Shown: positions 22,640 to 34,126, counted from the first letter of the stretch. The stretch is 64,000 bases of DNA from Polyodon spathula (GCF_017654505.1 NC_054538.1:53617786-53681785), one strand, 5' to 3'. Notes: generated by a model from the sequence alone, not told the origin. A program made the numbers and translations.

Positions 22640-22835
22640 CTATATACTGTAGCGATCTCAGTTAACGCAGACAGGCGCATAACATAGGATGAGGCAATCC
22701 ACACACAGGCGGAGGGTGGGCATGAACCCAAGACCTCTTGTACTAAAGCATAGCACCGATACTGGTGTAGAAAAGAGCCGGCTCCTTTCTAAGGAGCATT
22801 TATCGGGCTTATGTCTTCGTGTGTGATTACGTCAC
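22640..22835 (-). mobile_element. tRNA-like SINE, copy a (split by LTR pair)
   Basis: On the minus strand a B-box-like gggttcatgcccaccctcc follows an A-box-like region, then cgcctgtgtgtggattgcct. The same sequence occurs at 25455-25690. It continues at 23729-23775 after the LTR pair, so that pair inserted into this SINE. Confidence 0.65.
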
Positions 22836-23308
22836 TGTGGCAGAGCAGAGCTCTGCCCTTTACAGATTGGCAGGGATGTGGTTAAATTCCCCTACCTGCC
22901 TGGGTTTATTGGGTTTAGGTGGCTGGGGTTGATTGGAGTAATTAACGATCAATCAGCCATCTGACTTAAAAGGAGGCTTCAGCTTCCCATTAGGGAGAGG
23001 ACGGAGCGAAGGAAGCAAGCTGGTTTTTGTGCTTGCTATTTTTAGTTTTTTTTGTATTTTCTGATCCAGTGAAGGTATCACCCAGCCTGGAAATCTTTAT
23101 TTTTGTAAGTCTTGTTTTGTGTCTTTCTATTTGTGCTTAAATACCTTTGTTTTGGTCCTTGTGCCTATTTATAACAAAAGTTTTTTTTTTTTTTTTTTTT
23201 TTTTGAATGGCAGTCTGTCTCTGGGCCTCTGTCCACTTGCCAACCATTTTACACATGGTGTTAGAAGTGGGATATAGAGCCTCCAGGAGGATCAGAACAG
23301 TACTGTTT

Positions 23309-23343
<35 letters not shown>

Positions 23344-23723
23344 ATTTTGGGACAATTTTTTTAAAGATAAATAAATAAATAAATAAAATAGAAAAAAAAA
23401 TGAAAAAGAGGTGTGAAATGGTTGGCGAGACTTACAAAAAAAGAAGTTTCCAGGCTGGGCAATGCCTTCACTGGATCAGAAAATACAAAAAACCAAAACA
23501 GCAAACCAAAAAATAGCAAGCACAAACACCAGCTTGCTTCCTTAGCTCCCTCGTCTCCCTAATGAGAAGCTGAGGCCTCCTTTTATGTCAGGTGGCTGGG
23601 TGCTTATTGATCGTTAATTATCCCAATCAACCCCAGCCACCTGAACACGATAAACCCAGGCAGGTAGGGGAATTTAACCCTATCCCTGCCAATCTATAAA
23701 GGGCAGAGCTCTGCTCTGCCACA
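22836..23723. mobile_element. Head-to-head inverted LTR pair in one 5-bp target duplication
   Basis: A plus LTR (22836-23253) and a minus LTR (23412-23723) face each other. Both outer ends are the U3-side end TGTGGCAGAGC and its complement. GTCAC lies immediately outside both ends (22831-22835 and 23724-23728), so the whole structure behaves as one insertion. The plus LTR ends ..ccattttaca and is followed by tggtgttagaagtgggat (23256-23273), a likely primer-binding site. The minus LTR lacks about 100 bp internally, including its poly(A) region. Between them are a 29-T run and (AAAT)n. The same LTR family is at 51674. Confidence 0.85.
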
Positions 23724-23782
23724 GTCACCTACCAGACCTGCTGCTGCCTTGCCCCGTGCATGCTACACTCTCCCCTGTGTCG

Positions 23783-25381
23783 TGCATATTTACGTTGCAT
23801 ATCTAGGATTTATGTCACAACTGTGTCTTCGCCAATTACCATAAAAGAAAATACCCATTATAGCTCATAATGTAATTATAAACCATAATAAACACAATAC
23901 CTCAATAAGAACTAGTGATTCTGGCATAATTATCTCTAGATTCATGAAGAAAAGAGATTAACAATTAATATTATGTATGTTTAAGTATTTCAAATTAATC
24001 ATAAATGTGTATGTGTTATAAGACAAAAAGAAACCTAACAATCCAAATTATTATTAAATGTATTCATATTCTCAAAGGAAGATGAATAAAGGTTATTCTT
24101 CATAGTTAAAAACATATGTAAAGGAAGAAACAAAATAAAACATTCAATGAAAAGTAATGCATTGTTAAATGTCCATAATTGAATACTTGATTTGCTCTCT
24201 GGTCATAGAATGCATTAGTGAAGCAGTCTTAATAGTTCATCATGCATTGATCGGTTCAGTCACGCATTACGTATACATGCGCTAGCTTCCATCTGGCTAA
24301 ATACGCATGTACAATGTTCCAGAATCTAGTTGAATAGATGCACATTACGTATTGTGACAATATCAATAGTATATCTTCAGTTCAGTTACTTGTAAATACA
24401 CAATATAAGTTTGATACTTGTTCTGTTGGTGCAATGCTCTGTGGAAGTTAGTTGTGCAGCAGCATAGCACAGCATCTCCGTGAAGACTGTAGGCAAAAGC
24501 TTTCATTGTTCCGGAGGGAGCCCATCTTCTCCGGGACAGCTTTGAAGATTACATCATTGTGCCTGCTTTGAAGAACTTCAGCGTTTGCTGAGTTGAGAGC
24601 GATGAGATTGAACAGAGAAAGAACGAATCCAGAAAGCTATGAAAATCCTTGTTTTGCTTTTAAATAACACAATGTATAGGCGTTCCCTTGTACTGTAAAC
24701 AAGCCCTTGTCGGATCTTCCATTGCTTCACAGTATTTGATAGACAGTTGCTTGTCACACAAAAAGGGTGTGTTTGATGGAATGTATCCACCTATTTAGTT
24801 ATCAAAGGATTTTACGTTCATCATTTAAACCTCCTATTCAATATAACTTTAGTTACGTTTCTTAGAGAAGCATATACATTTCAGTTTCATTCTCTATACA
24901 AAATTACAATTACCAGCATATAAAATACATCATAATACAATCAAAGGATAATATAAAAATAGTTATTAGTTTATAATATTCATTTAAAACACAATAAATC
25001 CTTCAGGTTTATTGGGAAACTTACTTAAAATAACTAATAAACTTGTGTCCACAAGTTATGTAATTAAAAACGATTATTAAAGCACTTTGATTAACTTTTA
25101 ACACAATGATGGTACAACTGCATAGTCACTATAGCTTGGCTTGATAAGTTTTATGACACTTTAGGAGATAACAATTAGCCAGCATTTTGTAAGGCGAGCT
25201 TCAAAGACACTATGTTTGGCCTGTGCTTTTGTCTAATCAACCAGCTTTGAAGTAAATCTGGTTGAGAATGTTCTGCAATCGATGTTAACAACCCAATCAC
25301 CACAGCATATCACAAAGACAATAGTCTGAATTAAATATCTGGGAAAAACTTATATTAATTTAACCATGAATTTCCTTGACA
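23783..25381 (-). repeat. Right arm of the 1.6-kb inverted repeat
   Basis: The reverse complement starts TGTCAAGGAAATTCATGG and follows the left arm at 16823 to a point equal to about 18430, where it meets the SINE tail ending near 23775. Its far edge at 25381 is followed by unrelated sequence and a second SINE copy. Confidence 0.8.
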
Positions 25382-25454
25382 CCTGCCAGCCTCAAGTCCG
25401 CCCCGGACTTGCTCACCAGGCTACAGTCCGAAGAGTGCATGCTGGGATACCTGC

Positions 25455-25690
25455 ATCCAGTTCTGACACTAATGTAACAATCTTGGTTAATGCAGGCAGG
25501 CACATCACACAGAATGGGGTAATCCACATACAGGCGGAGGGCAGGCGCAAACCTGGGACCTCTTTTGTACCACTGTACAAAAAGAGCTGGCTCCTTTGCA
25601 AGGCATGTATATCAGGCTTATGTCTTTGTGTGTGATTACCTACCACCTACCAGCCCTGCCGCTGACTTGCCCCGTGCACAGTACAATATG
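25455..25690 (-). mobile_element. tRNA-like SINE, copy b (uninterrupted)
   Basis: The minus strand shows an A-box-like tgtacagtggtacaaa and a B-box-like ggtttgcgcctgcc. It matches copy a, but reads straight through gtgtgattacctaccaccta where copy a holds the LTR pair, so it serves as an empty-site reference. Confidence 0.68.
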
Positions 25691-25813
25691 TTTCATCCAA
25701 AAGACCATTTTCAGTAATTTTTCAGAAAAGTAAACACAGATCAGTACCCTTTTTAAATTAGATACCTGATCTCATTAACACAAACATTAATAATAAAATG
25801 AAAAAATACCCCA

Positions 25814-26160
25814 ATGAAAAAAACCTTAAAGGCAGACAAAACAAAACAAACAAAAAAATTAACAGCCAAAGAAAAAAATCTCATAAGAATGGATGTATTG
25901 AAGTTTAAAATCTTAAAAGGGTTTAACCCTAACCAATACTTCAAGTGCAACACAGAAACCAGGACCAGAGGACACAGTTGGCAATTAAGTGAAGAAGAAG
26001 ACACTTCTTTACATAAAGAGTGGTGTGGGGGGTATGGAATAGGTTACCTAGTCATGCTGTTGAGGCAGAATCATTTGGATCCTTTTGAGATCAAACAGCT
26101 ACTAGGAACTGAATTAGCTTACATAAATCGTTTGTAAATCTTTCTAATTATGCTAGTCTA
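25814..26160 (+). mobile_element. CR1-like LINE 3' remnant
   Basis: The frame contains FKCNTETRTRGHSWQL and a decayed WN(R)LP-like block, matching LKKETRTRGHKWRL at 1360-1410. It ends in tcgtttgtaaatctttcta, like the 3' end at 1600. Strongly diverged. Confidence 0.7.
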
Positions 26161-26574
26161 GGTATTTATAGTTTAATACAGATTTCCATTACATGAGGGT
26201 AGATGTTAAACTTCATACTGATTTGAACTCGGCTCTCACCAAGATAAAAAACTAAAACATAACTTTACAGTAAACTAATGTGATTCATCTGCATCTCCAT
26301 CGATTTGCATTTCTTTCCATCTAATGTTGTAAATATCCTTCTGTCTGGTGTTGATGGCTGAAGTGTAATGCCGGCTCCGGGATCAATGACAGTGAGGTCT
26401 CCCCACCGCATCAGCATGACAACTGTCTGGATTGAGCTAAGTAGGGTACATCTCTGGGGTCTTCAAGTGGGCACCTTCCATCCTCTGTGCTTCATCGACT
26501 AGCCCACAACACCTCTAGAGGGCTCAACAGTGATTCTGGCATCCCAGCATCACCCCCCTTCATCCCCCACTCAA

Positions 26575-27489
26575 CTCAGCCCAGCTTACTTACCCATGCA
26601 TCAGTGTTGCTTTCTTTCTGTTGTGCTTGAGATCCCCAGCCAGAATCTTTCTGTCTCAACCACAGCCAGTTGCTGCTCCTTTCTGCTGCTCCAGATAAGT
26701 TCTTCACTGTGTGACTCTTGGCCAATGAACCCAATATCTCTGAGAAACTGGGTTGTAGGGTGTGCCACAAATCCTCGACAACCCACCTCCACTGGCTAAA
26801 CCCAGACTCTCCATTGCCACTGTTCCGCTTCAGCAGCTACCATCCTCCAATAGCACTGTTAACTATACCAGATGAACAAGGCATGCTGATTCAGACCACA
26901 AGAAAATGTCTGGTCAAAGGTTAGTGGTGGAAATCTCAGGTGAAAAAATAAGCCGTTGACCAACATCTGCAAGCATTTTCCAGTCTCTAGCAGCTTCCAG
27001 TTGTCCTGGGCAAGGCTTGGTTTTAACATATTTTCTTGGTGTTTGCTCTCCTGGAAGGAGGAATATTGTCTTTTGTGTGTAAAGCTTTGATGGAACTGGT
27101 GGCAACTTATTGGTCAGGTTACGCATGTCTTCCAATGCTAAGGCAAAACATCGCAGAACCTGGTCATGGCGCCAAGTAAACCGTTCTTGGTTAAAATCCA
27201 CATTACATCCTGTCGAAATGTGTCTTAATGTTGCAGGTGATGAACACAAAGGACATGAGGGATCCTGACCCACCCAGATGTTTAAGTTCTGTGGTGTTGG
27301 TAGAACATCATATGTTGATCTGATGAGGAAACTGATCCTGCTCTGTTCCATTGTCCACAGGTCTTGCCAACCGATCTTGCGTTGTTCCACACTTTCCCAT
27401 CTCATCCATTCTCCCTGCTTGGCCTGGGAAACAGCCTTTACACACCTGATGCTCCTTGATTTATTGGGCTTGAATTGCATTCATGCCCA
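26575..27489 (-). pseudogene. RLE LINE C-terminal CCHC knuckle and nuclease
   Basis: The frame reads AKQGEWMRWESVEQRKIGWQ, then CPLCSSPATLRHISTGC, a C-x2-C-x7-H-x4-C knuckle. ARDWKMLADVGQRLIFSPEI follows, as at the start of restriction-like nuclease domains. A stop follows ISTTNL; then the decayed PDI..W and VEVGCRGFVAHPTTQFLRDI blocks lead to the end near 26575. The knuckle and nuclease together would nick the target. Confidence 0.85.
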
Positions 27490-28329
27490 TTCAATGTTAT
27501 TGGTTAATTTGCCCAATAACCGATTAGTGCAGGCTACTATTTTAGTCATTGTTGTCATGTCATCCATGTATACTCGAATTGGTGGTAGTCACAATCCAGA
27601 AGCCAAGCGCTTTCCTCCCACTACACATTTTGATGCCCTAATAATTACTTCCATTGCTATGGTAAAAGCAGGTGGAAAAATGATACATCCTGCCATTATT
27701 CAAACTTCTAGGCACTGGCATGTAGTGCTGAATTCTGAAGTTGAAAAACTAAATTGCAAATCTCCAAAGTAGGCTTTCACTAAATTTGTTATTGTCATTG
27801 GGATGCTAAAAAAATCAAATGCTGCCCAAAAAAGTTCATGTGGCACTGAACCATATGCATTAGCCAAATCCAGGAATGTCACATGTAGCTCCTTCTTCTC
27901 CTTTTTTGCTGATTGAATTTGTTGCCAAATTACGCTGATGTGTTCTAAGCATCCTGGGAAACCTGGAATGCCTGCTTTTTGTACTGAAGTGTCAATGAAG
28001 CAGTTCTTTAATAGGTAGATTGACAATCTCTGAGCAGTAATGCTGAAGGAAATCTTGCTTTCTACGTTTAATAGGGAAATAGGACGAAACTGACTTATGC
28101 TTATAGAATCTTTTTCTTTTGGTATAAAGACTCCACCTTCTCGGCGCCATGCTCTTGGTACAACTTGTTTTTCCCATGCCACTTTCATCAATTTCCACAG
28201 GATTTGGAGAACTCCAGAAGCACTCTTATACACTCTGTATGGAACTCCATTAGGCCCTGGAGATGATGATGCCATTGCTTTTTTCACAGCTTGCTCTACT
28301 TCTTTCCACTGAGGTGCACAGTCCTCCAT
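27490..28329 (-). pseudogene. RLE LINE reverse transcriptase
   Basis: The RT palm is clear: SSSPGPNGVPYRVYKSA, VFIPKEKDSISISQFRPISL, HVTFLDLANAYGSVPHELFW and the active site RVYMDDM at 27570-27559. It would prime cDNA from the nicked target. One stop follows TTCQCLEV (about 27700) and others lie near 27590 and 27495. After KPNKSRSI the sequence jumps to RCVKAVSQ, so the whole thumb region, present in copy B, is deleted. Confidence 0.88.
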
Positions 28330-29345
28330 TTGGTATTTGGGTGGATTGATAGGTGGGATGTCTGAAACTTAGATGATTTAAGTGTGCCATTTTTCTCACT
28401 GGTGAATATCTTCTTTACAAATTTGAATGGATCTTTATATAAATTAGTTATTGCACTCTCTTTCTTTTTGTAGCATTTCCATAGGCGCTTAGCTCTGCAC
28501 AATGTTGCAAGCTTATCTTTTATGACCCTTTGTAACAGATTGAGTCCCTCCATCTGACTTTGTTCTGCTTTTCTCCATTGCTTCCTCAACTGCCTCCTTT
28601 CTCTAACTAAGCATTCAATCTCCTGTTGCCGTCTATACTTTCCAGGAATAGTTTGTACTTTTTCCTTCCTTTTTTCAATTCGAAACCTTTCACTTCCATA
28701 TGCGTAGATGATGTCCCCAAATGTATCCAGCTTCTTTTCAACTGTTCCATTTAACCTTTCCAAAGTAAAACAGAGATCCATGTTTACTGTGTCCCACTCA
28801 GTTTTCTCACAAGCTCTTGGCCATTTAACTCCAGGCTTTTGCCCCTTGAGGTTCTTTTCTCTCTTAAGCTGGTTCATCTGACTGGGTTCGCAAGGATCAT
28901 TAGGTTCATCACTAGTTGTATCCACGCAAGTCCTCCTCACATCTATGACAGGGGTGCTGATATCCTGTGAACCGTGGTTTGCTTCCTGTCGCTGGATTTC
29001 ATTCGACTGACTTGACTGACTCTGTAAGAAGTACTGATCAATGTGAGGCCCTTGTCCCTTCTCCCTCAAGCATTTCATTCTCCCTTGATGAATCTTCAAA
29101 CCCCTGACCGTTGTTGCCTTGCTCCAGCCGCAGACACAAACCTAGAGTTCCATGTCTTTGCTAACTGCAGATCTTGAACTAGTCTTTTGTGAAGTACTCT
29201 CCATTCTCATATCCGTTTCCATTCCTAAGTCGTTAACTGTGTTATCCAGCGTTGAGTCATCTTCCGCCCCCGATCTCGCAGACTTTAGGGGTATTTTTCT
29301 CTTTAATTTCTTAGAAGCATTGGGCGGGTGTCTCCAGCATCCTGT
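28296..29345 (-). pseudogene. RLE LINE N-terminal region with zinc finger
   Basis: Just after an in-frame stop, the frame reads VCVCGWSKATTVRGLKIHQG followed by RMKC. This Cx1C..HxxxxxC pattern resembles the N-terminal DNA-binding finger of R2-type elements, with the first pair altered. A 267-codon frame then encodes a polar, basic linker (RRQLRKQWRKAEQSQ; KLATLCRAKRLWKCYKKKE) leading to the RT. The short piece upstream (KKLKRKIPLKSARSGAEDD) stays in the same frame. Confidence 0.75.
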
Positions 29346-29349
29346 TTAA

Positions 29350-30143
29350 CCTTTGAAAAGAGTCTTACACATGCCTTCTGGCAAACTCTAGCTGAGATTG
29401 ATGTGAGTAGTTTTCAATAATGGCTTTCTTTTTGCCGCTCTCCTATAAAGGCCAGTTTTGTGAAGCACCCAGGCTATTGTTGCCGTATGCACTGTGTCTC
29501 CCAGCTCAGCCGTGGAAGAATGTAACTTCTTCACTGACTAGTGCCCTTCTTGCCTGGGTACTAAGTTTTTGAGGACGGCCTGTTCTAGACAGATTCACAG
29601 TTGTGCCATATTCTTTCCATTTCTTAACAATGGATTTTAACGTGCTCTGGGTGATATTCAGTGCCTTGGAAATGTTCTTATATCCTATCTCTGATTGGTG
29701 CTTTTGAAGAACCTTATTCCGGATTTGCTTTGAATGTTTCTTCATCTTCGTGGTGTAGTTTTTGTTAGGAAATGTACTAACCAACTGTGGGACCTCCCAG
29801 AGACAGGTGTATTTAACCTGAAACCATGTGAAACACCTTAATTGCACACAGGTGAACTCCATTCAACTAATTATGTGACTTCTAAAGACAATTGGTTGCA
29901 CCAGAGCTTATTTAGGTGTGTCATAGCAAAGGGGATGAATACTTATGCAATCAATTATTTTCTGTTTTATATTTGCAATTAATTTACAGCAATTTGTAGA
30001 TTTTATTTTTCACTTTGACATTATGGACTTTTTTTGTATTGATCAGTGGCAAAAACTCCTAATTAAATCCATTGTGATTCCATATTGTAACCCAATAAAA
30101 TGTGGAAAAGTCCAAGAGGAGTGAATACTTTTGAGAGCCACTG
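29350..30143 (-). mobile_element. Tc1 element, 5' portion only
   Basis: The terminal repeat is cagtggctctcaaaagtatt at 30143. A transposase N terminus begins MKKHSKQIRNKVLQKHQSEI at about 29744, with the helix-turn-helix ISKALNITQSTLKSIVKKWK and GRPQKLSTQARR. A second piece, LHKTGLY.RAAKRKPLL, lies at 29480-29400. The catalytic domain is missing and the sequence stops at the RLE LINE border. Confidence 0.85.
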
Positions 30144-30149
30144 CATATG

Positions 30150-30755
30150 CCTGACCTGCAACACAGATTGAAAATGGTGCAAGGCCCTCTCAGTTCCAGC
30201 GGATTGATGTGGGTGGACTGCCACCTGCCAGTCCAAACCCTATGGTTCCCCCTGTCATTCCACACCACCCCCAAACCGAGGTTGGAGGCATCCATGGTCA
30301 GCACCTCTCTCCGGTATACTACACCCATGGTCACTCCTGCAGCCAGCAGGCCTAGCAAAAGTTGTCACACCACCACCTGCACTGACTGTCCGAAATGGAA
30401 CAGGGACAGACAGGCCTGCAACAAGCTTACCCTGCCGGCCGACATGGAGTAGGAAACTGGAGTGAGTAGCCGGAGTGGATGGTTGCAAGGAGCCACGTGT
30501 CGGTCTTGTTCCATCGCTGTTTCCCCTGGTGCTGGGTAGGTGTAGGTCATGGAAGTAGCAGGATGACTCCCTCATACGGTGAGACCACTGCAGCATCTCT
30601 TCCAAGGCTGGCCCGAAGGTGTATCCAGGGGAGATGGGCGCATTGAGCAGGGACACTTTGTCTGCGTCTGGGACCTTTGCCTGGAGAGCCAGCCAAAGAT
30701 GTGACAGCATCATTCCTTTGGTTCACAGCCGCAGCCAGCCGCAACCGCAGGGCGA
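30150..30755 (-). mobile_element. DIRS-type retrotransposon fragment, RT end and RNase H
   Basis: Minus-strand pieces include VSLLQACLSLFHFGQSVQ (RT C terminus), then GVVYRREVLTMDASNLGLGV and WTGRWQSTHINPLELR, the RNase H core of DIRS elements. Another frame at 30713-30560 resembles part of a DIRS ORF1 (PISPGYTFGPALEEMLQWS). Frames change often. It sits between a Tc1 piece and RLE copy B. Confidence 0.75.
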
Positions 30756-31640
30756 TGCTTGGTTTTAACATCTTTTCTTGGTTGTTGCTCTCCTGGACTG
30801 AGGAATATTGACTTTTGTGTGTAATGCTTTGATGGAACTGGTAGCAACTTATTGGTCAGGTTACGCTTGTCTTCCAATGCTAAGGCCAAACATCGCAGCA
30901 CCTAGTCATGGCGCCAAGTAAACCATGCTTGGCTAAGACCCACCTTACATCCTGTCAAAATGTGCCTTAATGTTACAGGTAATGAACACAAAGGACATGA
31001 GGGATCTTCACCCACCCAGAGGTTTAGGTTCTGTGGTGATGGGAGAACATCATATGTTGATCTGATGAGGAAACTGACCCTAATCTGTACCATTGTCCAT
31101 AGGTCTTGCCAGCCGATTTTGCGTTGTTCCACACTCTCCCATCTCATCCATTCTCCCTGCTTGGCCTGGGAAATGGCCTTTACACACCTGATCCTCTCCT
31201 CCTGCTTTTGCACCTTGTTGACTACCAGCTTCCTCCATTGTTCTGGGATTGCCTTGTGCCATGTAGGAGGAGCTGAACTGAGACCAAGACCCCCTCTTCC
31301 ATGCTGAACTTGCCCTATACTATCACCGATTCGAATGGCAGCCTTATGATCTTCCACAGCTTTCTTTGCCACCCACTTTCTACCAGTTTTCAACACATGT
31401 GCTGCCTCCCTTACACATTTGTCTCCTGAATCTAATGTCATTTCCAGTTGGACCCTGGTGCAATTAAACTCCTCGGTTAGAGCAGAGACTGATAGCTTCA
31501 CTATTCCTTTACCATCAAGTCCCACTCTGCTGAAGGAGCATGGAACTCCCAACCATTTCCAGCTTCTCAACTGTTGTCAAGGAAACCTCGTACACAGTCA
31601 GTGGCCACAGCAGTCTTGGCAGTAGACCAAACTGAAAGTA
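30756..31640 (-). mobile_element. RLE-type LINE, copy B (thumb to CCHC)
   Basis: A 222-codon frame starts in the thumb (RSWKWLGVPCSFSRVGLDGK; HGRGGLGLSSAPPTWHKAIP) and runs through WMRWESVEQRKIGWQDLW and the knuckle CPLCSLPVTLRHILTGC to a TAG at 30904-30902. It then continues to VKTKHRP, where DIRS-like sequence begins. It keeps the region missing from copy A and lacks RT and nuclease. Confidence 0.85.
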
Positions 31641-31896
31641 CCAGTTTCAGTTTGCCCAGTAAAGCGTTGCTGTCAATGCTGTTCAACCCTTCCACTGCTT
31701 GTTGTCTAACTTAATATAGAACCTTTTATCTACGTACGGCTGTAAGGTGAAAATCTTATGGGCAAATCAAAACCTCACTGTCGGGGAAAAAACACACACG
31801 GCAAGCATGTCACTGATTGGTTCCTTCAAAAAAGGCTGAAGCAGTTAGCAAAAATGACACCTTCAATAAAAAAACACAAAACTGGAAAGTGGACGA

Positions 31897-32007
31897 TACT
31901 ATAAGGAATGGAAGAACAAACCAGAATTTCGTGGCTTGATAAGGGATTCTCCTAACGTCGGGGATTACAATTTTTGTATTCCATGTAAGAAGAATGTGAA
32001 ATGTTAA
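31897..32007 (+). pseudogene. BED/hAT-type N-terminal zinc motif fragment
   Basis: A 36-codon stretch reads YYKEWKNKPEFRGLIRDSPN, then DYNFCIPCKKNVKC and a stop. W..KPEF..(W)I......FC..CKK is the start of a zinc motif found at the N terminus of many hAT-like and related fish proteins. Nothing downstream continues it. Confidence 0.45.
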
Positions 32008-32009
32008 AG

Positions 32010-32940
32010 ATGTTAATAATACTGAACACAACAAATAATGAGATTTTTTTCAGCAGATTTCAATTAATAAACTCTGAGAAGTTCTGTATTTTTTCTTTTA
32101 TATTTTTTTAAGGTTTGGAAGCATTCCTTAAGGGTTTGAAAGCTCTGGTACACAAGTTGGGCTCAAAAAGTGTTGACAGGAATGCATAACAATTGTTGGG
32201 CCACTTTATTAGAAACAAATAAGTTAAGTAGGCAAATCCATAAGGCAGTGTTATGCAGAAGAGCTTACCTTTAAACATTAAATACTTCACAGGTCTTTTG
32301 TATCCCAAAATGTCTTGCAGTCAGAATGTGCGGTTAGCTATAACAAGTGAAGGTAAACATTTATAATTAATCATACAAAGCCCCAATGAAATTTAGATTA
32401 CCCCTTTAAGACTACCTTTTTTGTAGGAGTGGTTGGATTGCACATAGACATTGCAAAAAGCAAAAAACATCCATGTTGTACAGTGAGACATATTATTATT
32501 TAAGTCTGCTAAAATTTCCAAAACTCTATATTACTACCGCTAATGTGTGGGGGTTTTTTTGTAATAAAACCCTGTAAAATTAATAATGTATTTTTTTTTG
32601 TATTTATGTTTTTACACAATAAGGATGATTAGTGCTCTACTTGCAATAAAAATTAGGTTATCACAGTAATTCACTTAAATAAATTATGCTTGTCTCCAAT
32701 TATGCTAGTCTAGTAACAATGCTTGCTTTTAGCTGTTGAGAAACATTGCATATAAACCAAGTCTCTTTTAAGTGCTGGCTCAAAAGCATAAAAAATAGAA
32801 TACATGAACATATTAATAATTTGCAACTGCAAATACAGTACATGTTTATCAATTCATATCATCAGCAGTATAAAGACTTTCTCCATCTGGTTCAATGTAG
32901 CTGAGTGGCAAGCTGCACTAGTCCCTTGCAAGTGAGGGAG
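32010..32940. other. AT-rich stretch, nothing recognised
   Basis: No coding or repeat structure I can name. Confidence 0.5.
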
Positions 32941-32948
32941 AGCCGGAC

Positions 32949-33210
32949 CACTCCTCTGTAACAAGGGTAGACTACACGTCACTCCCACCTCCGTCACCAG
33001 GAGACTACACGCCGCTCCCACCTCCGTCACCAGGAGACTACACGCCGCTCCCACCTCCGTCAGCCAGGAGACTACACGCCGCTCCCACCTCCGTCACCAG
33101 GAGACTACACGCCGCTCCCACCTCCGTCACCAGGAGACTACACGCCGCTCCCACCTCCGTCAACAGGAGACTACACGCCGCTCCCACCTCCGTCACCAGG
33201 AGACTACATG
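32949..33210 (+). repeat. 33-bp coding-type minisatellite, about 8 units
   Basis: The unit centres on gactacacgccgctcccacc. In one plus-strand frame each unit reads DYTPLPPPSPG. One unit (about 33061) has an extra base (ccgtcagccagg), which shifts the frame for the rest. Two more units lie at 34283-34359, so the array once continued or was split. The proline-rich repeat suggests a former structural or retroelement protein. Confidence 0.85.
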
Positions 33211-33847
33211 CCGCTCCACCAGCAGAGGGTGAATGCCTGCTGGGTCCCTTCCCACCAGCAGCTGGTGAATGCCTGCTGGGTCCCTTTCCACCATAGAGGA
33301 TGAATGCCTGCTGGGTCTCTTTCCACCAACAGAGGATGAATGCCTACTGGTATCACTTCCCCCACCATCACGAGGAGAGGAGCTGGAGTTGCCTCTGTCT
33401 TCATCAGAAGGACCAGGACTGGATGCTCGTGGTCATAAGCAGCCTGTGCATAGGCTGCTGAGGGAAGCACGGGGAAGAACCGCCCGGCCGCAGTGGCCGA
33501 GAAGAGGGCCAAAATTCGCACCCCAGCTTGTCCTGACTCCCTGCACATATTCGCCCAAGGATGCCCACCTTGCTTCGCCCAAGGATGCCCGCTTGGCATT
33601 GCCCGGGGTTGCCTGCTGCCCCGCATCACCTGGGGCTGCCGGCTCTGCTTCGTCTTGGGTTGCCGGAACTGCTTCGCCAGGGGTCACCGTCAGTTCTGCT
33701 TGGCTGCAGGTGTCAGTGTGGCCAGAGACCAGCTTCATCAAACTCCACCTCTCTTTTTATTCTGTGTTGGTTCCTGGTTCTGGTCTGACGTCACCCACTA
33801 CCGCTGTCTTTGTGACAAGCTACCACCCCAGAGATCTGTTTTTATGA
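33211..33847 (+). pseudogene. Proline-rich repeat protein remnant downstream of the 33-bp array
   Basis: Four imperfect units of about 40 bp (33219-33370) carry tgcctgctgggtccctttcc. From 33269 a 192-codon frame reads ECLLGLFPPTEDECLLVSLP and PSRGEELELPLSSSEGPG, then an A/S/P-rich part with repeated (S)PKDARLA and SPGVA phrases. The regular composition and the neighbouring DYTPLPPPSPG array suggest one former protein, perhaps of a retroelement. No domain was recognised. Confidence 0.35.
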
Positions 33848-34053
33848 TTGTGTTAGACCCCGTTCACACTACTGTGCTGGGTTCATCTCAGATTTTGGTC
33901 TGCAACCCCATTCACATTTGTGGTTTAAGGCGCCTTTGCGCATTCACATACGTGACTGAAAAGCAGGCATAAAATGTGGCAAATTACTTTTTTTTATTTC
34001 ATTTGTTATGGAATGGATATAGAGTAATCCTTGTTTTGTAGCAGATGTTTTCT

Positions 34054-34055
<2 letters not shown>

Positions 34056-34109
<54 letters not shown>
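34056..34109. repeat. (TA)n microsatellite
   Basis: About 27 TA units followed by a T run. Confidence 0.97.

Positions 34110-34126
<17 letters not shown>

Larger units (their letters stand above)
26181..29345 (-). mobile_element. RLE-type LINE (R2/NeSL/Hero-like), copy A
   Basis: A non-LTR element of the kind that uses a C-terminal restriction-like endonuclease. Reading the minus strand from the right: a zinc finger near 29140, a basic linker, RT with YMDD, a gap, a CCHC knuckle, the nuclease domain and a 3' UTR shared with 7565-8000. The 5' end abuts a Tc1 piece at 29350. Multiple stops make it inactive. Confidence 0.85.

Noticed and set aside
22640..22835. A functional tRNA gene
   Set aside because: A and B boxes are diverged, no cloverleaf could be drawn, and a second copy at 25455 shows it is a SINE.
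32949..33210. CRISPR-like regular 33-bp repeats
   Set aside because: Units are directly adjacent with no spacers, and the DNA is vertebrate.
33433..33741. A minus-strand Ala/Pro-rich frame of 102 codons
   Set aside because: Shadow of the GC-rich plus-strand repeat region.
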